A DNA stretch of 64,000 bases from Asticcacaulis machinosus. GTDB lineage: Bacteria; Pseudomonadota; Alphaproteobacteria; Caulobacterales; Caulobacteraceae. Under the pieces are notes generated by a model that worked only from the letters and a program-made list of their open reading frames with translations, made no database searches and was not told the origin of the DNA. This document shows positions 58,959-64,000 of this stretch, piece by piece. The position numbers and the translations under genes were made by a program. Each line of letters begins with the position of its first letter. The stretch's first letter is position 1. The stretch lies in assembly GCF_028550435.1 (NCBI RefSeq), contig NZ_JAQQKV010000003.1:62001-126000 (forward strand), read 5' to 3'.

Positions 58959-60422
58959 ATGGATGCACTGATTGGCCTGAGGCAGCGCTTTGGTATCGCG
59001 TTGATCGTCTTTCTATGGGCGAACCTGCTGGTGTTGGGGGTGATGCCGCTGGTGTTTCGCACCGGCGTAGACCTCATGGTGCCGCTGGGGGCGGGGGCGG
59101 TCATTTGCGCGCTGTCGAGCTTTGTGTGGATGAAGGATAAGATCGGCGCCACCACCCGTCTGATCACCTCTATGGCGCTGGCGGCGATGGTGTCGCTGAT
59201 GGTCTATGTGTTCGACGGCCATGCGTTTCAGATCGACATGCACATGTATTTCTTTGCCGCTCTGGCGCTGATTGCCGGCTGGTGCGACTGGCGCGCCCTG
59301 ATTGCCTATGCCGGGCTGGTGGCCGTGCATCACCTGTCGCTGAACTATATCATGCCGGCGGCCGTTTTTCCTGAAAGCCAGCCCGATCTGATCCGTGTTG
59401 TGCTGCATGCGGTGATCCTTGTGCTGCAAACCACGCTCCTGACCTGGCTGGTGCAGACGCTGGAGCATAGTTTTGCCGAAGGTGACAAGGCCCTGATGGC
59501 CGCCCATGCGGCTGAGGCCGAAGCCCGCGCCCTGTCCGTGCGTCAGGCTGAGATTCAGGAAGAGGAAATGCTGCGCATCCGCGCCCGCGACCAGATGGCT
59601 GGGCAACTGATTGAGCGGGTGCAGAGCCTGACGACCGGCTTTAACCAGACCTCCCATGAGATCGCTCAGGCGGCCCGCAGCCTGACCAGCGCCGTCAATG
59701 AAACCACGGTAACCGCGCAAAGGGTTACTGACTCCGCCGAAGCCGCGTCGGGCAGCGTCCAGACCGCCGCCTCCGGGGCCGAAGAACTGTCGCACTCGAT
59801 TCAGGAAATCAACGCCCAGGTAAGCCATTCGGCGGCGGTGGCGGTATCGGCTGCAGAAGAAGCCTCCAGCACGACCGAAAACATCGCCATCCTCAGTTCC
59901 GCGGCGGGCAAGATCGGCGATGTGATTGAGTTGATCCGTGCCATCGCGTCCCAGACCAATCTTTTGGCGCTCAACGCAACCATCGAGGCGGCGCGCGCGG
60001 GTGAAGCCGGTAAGGGCTTTGCCGTTGTGGCGACTGAGGTCAAATCGCTGGCCAACCAGACGGCGCGGGCGACCGATGAAATCGCCACCAAGGTCAATGA
60101 AATCCAGTCCGCCACCGAAGTCACAGTGCAGTCGATTGAGCGCATTGTGGCCACGATTGAGATGATCCGCTCCTCCACGACCGCGATTGCCGGCGCGGTG
60201 GATCAGCAGGGCGCGGCCACTCAGGACATTGCCGCTAATACGGCGCGGGCCGCCTCAGGCACCTCAGACGTCAGCGGTCAGATCACGACCGTGACGGCGG
60301 CGGCTCAGGAAACCGGCGTGGCGGCGGAGCAATTACGCGGACTGTCGGATGCTCTGGCCGATCAGGCGGGCGCACTGGAAACGGAAATCGCCGCCTTTGT
60401 GGATCGCCTTAAGGCCGCGTGA
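58959..60422 (+). CDS. Methyl-accepting chemotaxis protein with six-helix membrane domain
   Basis: 487 aa. The N-terminal 170 residues contain about six membrane helices ([71 protein letters not shown] with a conserved HH pair) and no large periplasmic loop. After a coiled linker comes the signalling domain: [32 protein letters not shown] and the hairpin tip [26 protein letters not shown]. No HAMP domain seen. Within the galactonate-type island it may report on a membrane-soluble or redox-linked cue rather than on the sugar itself. Confidence 0.9.
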   Translation: MDALIGLRQRFGIALIVFLWANLLVLGVMPLVFRTGVDLMVPLGAGAVICALSSFVWMKDKIGATTRLITSMALAAMVSLMVYVFDGHAFQIDMHMYFFAALALIAGWCDWRALIAYAGLVAVHHLSLNYIMPAAVFPESQPDLIRVVLHAVILVLQTTLLTWLVQTLEHSFAEGDKALMAAHAAEAEARALSVRQAEIQEEEMLRIRARDQMAGQLIERVQSLTTGFNQTSHEIAQAARSLTSAVNETTVTAQRVTDSAEAASGSVQTAASGAEELSHSIQEINAQVSHSAAVAVSAAEEASSTTENIAILSSAAGKIGDVIELIRAIASQTNLLALNATIEAARAGEAGKGFAVVATEVKSLANQTARATDEIATKVNEIQSATEVTVQSIERIVATIEMIRSSTTAIAGAVDQQGAATQDIAANTARAASGTSDVSGQITTVTAAAQETGVAAEQLRGLSDALADQAGALETEIAAFVDRLKAA

Positions 60423-60787
60423 TGACTCCTGCGGGCCTTATGCGTCCACATCTTCCTGCCGCGCTTCATGGGGGTAAAGTCTTCCCCCGGCGCATTGGCA
60501 CTGGCTCGCTCCAGCCAGCGCAAGTCCTCTTTCAGGTCGCGCGGTACGTCTGCGCCGGCGATGTAGATTTGCGCCAGCATCATGGCCGCCTCAGCGCGCG
60601 GGCTCATGGTGTCAGGGTTTTGAGGATCGAAATGTTCCTGCTGATGGATCGGCTTTTCGGCGATCTTGCGGTACCAGATGATGGCCGTTTTGGCATTTTT
60701 GGGTGTCCCCATGCCTTTTAAGTACATGTCACCGATCATCAGGGCAGCCGTTTCGTGCCCTATCTTGCCGTAAGCGCTCTGGAACAT
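60362..60787 (-). pseudogene. Truncated Sel1/TPR-repeat gene at the island edge
   Basis: On the minus strand HETAALMIGDMYLKGMGTPKNAKTAIIWYRKIAEK and AEAAMMLAQIYIAGADVPRDLKEDLRWLERA are two Sel1-type repeats. The frame begins abruptly at 60787, six bases from the start of the kinase 3' copy, with no upstream start region or signal peptide, so the 5' part is missing. The tail overlaps the chemoreceptor 3' end. Confidence 0.65.
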
Positions 60788-60793
60788 GGCGAG

Positions 60794-60931
60794 GGCTTAG
60801 GTCTGTCGATGGTGGCGGCGGTGGCCGAAGCCCACAAAGGCCGTCTGGTCATCGACGAAGGGCCGGGCCGGTTTAACGATCAGGGGCCGGGTCTGCGCAC
60901 CGCGCTGGTTTTGCCCCCGACACAGGGGTGA
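60794..60931 (+). pseudogene. Remnant: 3' end of the histidine kinase gene
   Basis: Encodes GLGLSMVAAVAEAHKG... to ALVLPPTQG and stop, identical in all 45 residues to the end of the kinase at 54012-54149. 119 of 138 bases match and all 19 differences are synonymous. It has no start and stands directly before the glnE side of the locus, which suggests this was the original neighbour. Confidence 0.93.
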
Positions 60932-60944
60932 GGGAGGACTGAAG

Positions 60945-61041
60945 AAGCCCCCACCACCATATCTCGCCTTTCGGCTCGTATGGTTCCCCTCCCCGCCAAG
61001 CCTGGGGAGGTCTGATTTATCAGACCGGAAGGTGGGGGCTT
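60945..61041. repeat. Palindromic intergenic element, copy 19
   Basis: AAGCCCCCACC and GGTGGGGGCTT outer arms; CCTCCCC...GGGGAGG and TCTGAT-TT-ATCAGA inner stems. It follows the kinase remnant. Confidence 0.88.
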
Positions 61042-61063
61042 TTGAGGTTGTGAGATGAAATTC

Positions 61064-61480
61064 CTATGACGGAAAGGATTTGTCATCCGCAATTATGACC
61101 GACATATCGTTGGCTGTATTGCTTGGTTGAACTTTCTCGCCATTTATCATGACGATGCAGCTATCAAACTCCTGCAAGTAAATTTGTATAGAACCCTCAT
61201 AGACAAAGGTCGATAGGCCAAGGCCCATCCAGTTCGGGTCTTGATCGTAAATTATCGTAAGTTCATCATCAGGGTTTAGAATATAAAGATCCGGATTCAT
61301 CTCTACCCAGATTTCCATTGATTTTCCAGTTTTATTGGTAAACTGCTGAATGTGTCTGCCGGGTGCGTAAGAGAAATCTTGACTATAAGAGAATTCCTTA
61401 GTTGCAACTACCGAGCTATTGGTTTCAGGCACGGCAGCACTGATCTTGAGCCATTTTTTTATCTTTTTAAATAATGACAT
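61064..61480 (-). CDS. Unknown small protein, low GC
   Basis: 138 aa. Basic N-terminus (MSLFKKIKKWLKISAAVPE) and a beta-rich remainder (APGRHIQQFTNKTGKSMEIWVEMNPDLYILNPDDELTIIYDQDPNWMGLG, TFVYEGSIQIYLQEFDSCIVMING). No family recognised. The base composition is far more AT-rich than its neighbours, and it lies in the gap between the island edge and glnE, so it looks acquired. An open frame of this length with coherent strands supports a real gene. Confidence 0.6.
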   Translation of the reverse strand: MSLFKKIKKWLKISAAVPETNSSVVATKEFSYSQDFSYAPGRHIQQFTNKTGKSMEIWVEMNPDLYILNPDDELTIIYDQDPNWMGLGLSTFVYEGSIQIYLQEFDSCIVMINGEKVQPSNTANDMSVIIADDKSFPS

Positions 61481-61619
61481 AATTTCCCCTATACCTTCTG
61501 CATTACCGTTATACAGGCAGGTTTTGAGCTGTAGCGCTAACTGTAATCTTAAAGATAGTTTTAGAGAAGCTCAGCTCCCAACAAAACTGGTTTTTTTTGA
61601 CCTGCGGGGAAAATCGCCT

Positions 61620-61669
61620 TATCCGTTGATGGGACTGTCGTTGGGCATAACGATATGTACAAACGGATA
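61620..61669 (+). promoter_or_regulatory. Stem-loop before glnE
   Basis: TATCCGTT pairs with AACGGATA, and TCGTT-GGGCA-TAACGA forms an inner stem. It ends nine bases before the glnE ATG, so it would sit in the 5' leader; a regulatory role is only inferred. Confidence 0.4.
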
Positions 61670-61678
61670 GAGTAAATT

Positions 61679-64000
61679 ATGACCGACCTGTTGTTTTCGC
61701 CTCTGGCCGACCTGATGACACCGTGCGGGCCGGTGCTGGAAGAGGCCGCCGCCGGTTTCACGTTTGAAACCCTGGCTGAAGCGGCGCAGATCGAGGACTG
61801 GACGGATCTGCTTGAGACGGCGCGTCCGGCCCTTGAGCCCATTGTGGCGGCATCGCCTTATCTTTCCGGTTTGATGCGCCGCAGCCCGCACCGCCTTTAT
61901 GAAACCCTGTCCGCCGCCCCCGAAGCCCGCCTGAAAGCTATATTACAGGCCACTGACGCTATCACGGAACAGGCCCTGACAGCGCCGGCGATCGATGCCG
62001 AGGCTGCCAAGCGCACCTTGCGCCAGCTCAAGGCCGACACCCATCTTTTGACCGCTCTGGCCGATCTGGGTGAGGTGTGGAAACTGGATCATGTGACCGC
62101 GGCGCTTACCCGCTTTGCCGATGCGGTGACCCAGGCCGCGCTTGCCGTAGCGGTGCGCGAAGAACGCGATAAAAAGCGGTTGTTGCCCACCGCTGCCGAT
62201 GATGAGCGCGGCATTCTGCCCGGCCTGTTTGTGCTGGCTATGGGCAAGCACGGGGCGGGAGAACTGAACTATTCGTCGGATATCGACATCACCTTTTTCT
62301 GTGAGATGGCGCAGTTGCCGCTGGCCGATGGGGTGGAGCCGCAAGGCCTAACCGACCGGATTGCGCGTCGGGTGTCTAATATCCTCAGCGACCGCACAGC
62401 CGACGGTTATGTCTTTCGGGTTGATCTGCGCCTGCGGCCTGATCCGTCGTCGACCCCGACCGTGGTGTCGGTGCCGTTTGCGCTCAATTACTATGAGACC
62501 GTGGGGCAAAACTGGGAACGGGCGGCCTTCATCAAGGCGCGCGCCTGCGCAGGCGATATGGTTGAGGCGAAGGACTTCATGCAGGCCTTGTCGCCGTTCA
62601 TCTGGCGGCGCAGTCTTGATTACCCCGCCATTGCCGACGTCCAGTCAATCAAGCGCCAGATCCATGTCCATAAGGCCGATGAGCGGCTCTATGCGGCAGG
62701 GGCGAACCTGAAACTGGGCGCGGGTGGTATTCGGGAAATTGAGTTTTTCGCCCAGACCCAGCAGTTGATCCTCGGCGGACGCGATCCATCCCTGCGGTCG
62801 CGGCGGACCACGGATGCGCTCGATGCCCTGCGCAAGGCCGGGCATCTGGCCCCGGCGGTGTCCAAGGAACTTAAGCAGTGTTACGGCCGTCTACGCGACT
62901 GGGAACACCGCGTTCAGATGCTCAATGATGAGCAGACCCACAACCTGCCCGAAAACGATACCGACCGGCTCAAGGTCGGGGTGATGGCGGGGTTTTCCAA
63001 CCTCAGCCGGTTTGATCTGGCGGTGTCGCGCACTCTGCGCACGGTGAACAGCCACTATGGTGAGCTGTTTTCGGACGGTGAAAACCTGTCGTCGTCGTTC
63101 GGGTCGCTGGTCTTTACGGGTGTAGAGGATGATCCGGAAACCCTTAAAACCCTTGAGCGCATGGGCTTTGATGACCCGCACGGCGTGGCAGCGACGGTGC
63201 GGTCATGGCATCATGGCCGCATCCCGGCGACACGGACCGAGCGCGGGCGCGAACTGTTTACCCGCCTGGTGCCACGCCTGCTTGAGGCGCTGAATGAGAC
63301 CGGCACGCCACAGGTTGCCTTTAAGCGCTTTGCGGCGTTTTTCTCAGGGCTGACCGCCGGTGTGCAGATTCAGTCGCTGTTTCTGGCCAATCACCGCCTG
63401 TTTAAGATGGTGGTCGAAATCATGGGCTTTTCGCCGCGGCTGGCGATTTTGCTGGCGCGCCACCCGACCGTGTTTGACGCTATGCTGGATGCCGGATTCT
63501 TTGACCCATTGGGCGAAGAACTGGACGCGATTGTTCAGGACGAAGTCGACCGGGTTCCTGACGATCTGGAATCGGTGATGAACGCCTTGCGCCGAGTTGG
63601 GCGTGAGCAGCAGTTCCGCATCGGGATGCAGATCATCAATGCGCGCCTGACCACGGAGGCGGCGGGGGCGGCCTATGCGCGGCTGGCCGATGCCTGCATC
63701 ACCCATCTGGCGCCCTTGAGCCTTGCCGATGTGGCCCGTCAGGCCGGTCATTTAAGCGGTCATGTGGCGGTGGTGGCGCTGGGGAAACTGGGCTCGCAGG
63801 AGATGACGGCGCGCTCTGATCTCGACCTGATGACGATCTATCTGCCCGATGATCCGTCCGAGGTTTCAACCGTTAAGGGCTGGGCGGCGGAGACCTATTT
63901 TGCGCGCTTTACCCAACGCCTGATTTCGGCCCTGTCCGCCCCGACCCATGAGGGGTTGTTGTACGAAATCGATATGAAACTGCGGCCAACCGGCGCCAAG
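61679..64000 (+). CDS. glnE: Glutamine synthetase adenylyltransferase/deadenylylase (partial)
   Basis: 774 codons are present and the frame is open at the window edge; the family is usually about 950-1000 aa. Start ATG at 61679 (MTDLLFSPLADLM). First nucleotidyltransferase domain (deadenylylation): LAMGKHGAGELNYSSDIDITFF, FRVDLRLRPDPSSTPTV. Middle helical regulatory region: AGGIREIEFFAQTQQLILGG, RDWEHRVQMLNDEQTHNLP. Second domain (adenylylation): VALGKLGSQEMTARSDLDLMTIY, YEIDMKLRPTGAK at the edge. It adjusts glutamine synthetase activity with PII. Confidence 0.97.
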   Translation, partial: MTDLLFSPLADLMTPCGPVLEEAAAGFTFETLAEAAQIEDWTDLLETARPALEPIVAASPYLSGLMRRSPHRLYETLSAAPEARLKAILQATDAITEQALTAPAIDAEAAKRTLRQLKADTHLLTALADLGEVWKLDHVTAALTRFADAVTQAALAVAVREERDKKRLLPTAADDERGILPGLFVLAMGKHGAGELNYSSDIDITFFCEMAQLPLADGVEPQGLTDRIARRVSNILSDRTADGYVFRVDLRLRPDPSSTPTVVSVPFALNYYETVGQNWERAAFIKARACAGDMVEAKDFMQALSPFIWRRSLDYPAIADVQSIKRQIHVHKADERLYAAGANLKLGAGGIREIEFFAQTQQLILGGRDPSLRSRRTTDALDALRKAGHLAPAVSKELKQCYGRLRDWEHRVQMLNDEQTHNLPENDTDRLKVGVMAGFSNLSRFDLAVSRTLRTVNSHYGELFSDGENLSSSFGSLVFTGVEDDPETLKTLERMGFDDPHGVAATVRSWHHGRIPATRTERGRELFTRLVPRLLEALNETGTPQVAFKRFAAFFSGLTAGVQIQSLFLANHRLFKMVVEIMGFSPRLAILLARHPTVFDAMLDAGFFDPLGEELDAIVQDEVDRVPDDLESVMNALRRVGREQQFRIGMQIINARLTTEAAGAAYARLADACITHLAPLSLADVARQAGHLSGHVAVVALGKLGSQEMTARSDLDLMTIYLPDDPSEVSTVKGWAAETYFARFTQRLISALSAPTHEGLLYEIDMKLRPTGAK

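Overview
The window comes from a high-GC alphaproteobacterium of the order Caulobacterales; an Asticcacaulis-like member of the Caulobacteraceae is my best guess. Reasons: several large TonB-dependent receptors with the '...VVVTGFR.SL' plug start, an RcGTA-type gene transfer agent (GTA) cluster, and a cytochrome c maturation block (ccmI-ccmE-ccmF-ccmH) followed by degP, an OmpR-type two-component pair and glnE. No tRNA, rRNA, CRISPR array, integrase or transposase was recognised.

Layout. 1-5.7 kb: start of a TonB receptor, then the C4-dicarboxylate genes dctD-dctB (minus) divergent from dctA and a TorF-like outer-membrane protein (plus). 6-17.7 kb: one minus-strand operon for alpha-linked N-acetylglucosamine: TonB receptor, GH89 alpha-N-acetylglucosaminidase, NagX, NagP, NagK, a GntR/UTRA regulator, NagB-II deaminase and NagA, closed by an intrinsic terminator. 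A second, FadR-type regulator and AATTGG palindromes lie upstream. 19-23.7 kb: an insert (secreted SnoaL-like protein, membrane LytTR protein) flanked by an intact ABC-F gene and a remnant of its 3' end, then YcgN and a DUF559 nuclease gene. 23.7-37.9 kb: a GTA head-tail cluster from terminase to the gp15-like tail protein, with one opposite-strand gene inside the head module. 38-45 kb: DnaJ-like protein, PepSY protein with a two-component pair, and three unknown proteins separated by repeats. 45.4-54 kb: ccmI, ccmE, ccmF, ccmH, degP, response regulator and histidine kinase. 54.3-60.8 kb: a D-galactonate-type island (transporter, GntR, DgoD, SDR, chemoreceptor) inserted between the kinase and glnE, followed by a second copy of the kinase 3' end. 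61.7 kb to the end: glnE, cut by the window.

Three things stand out. First, some twenty loci carry a palindromic intergenic element built from CCTCCCC/GGGGAGG and CCGTC/GACGG arms. Its variable hairpin stems differ from copy to copy yet stay complementary. Copies sit between GTA genes, one is translated in frame as the N-terminal part of the GTA peptidase, and two inverted copies exactly bracket the DUF559 gene. Second, two unrelated inserts (19.1-20.7 kb and 54.2-60.8 kb) share one architecture: intact gene, insert, then a diverged same-orientation copy of that gene's 3' end. In the kinase case all 19 differences over 138 bases are synonymous, so the copies diverged in separate lineages. Third, DctD has lost the sigma-54 contact motif GAFTGA although a perfect DctD-type palindrome remains upstream of dctA.
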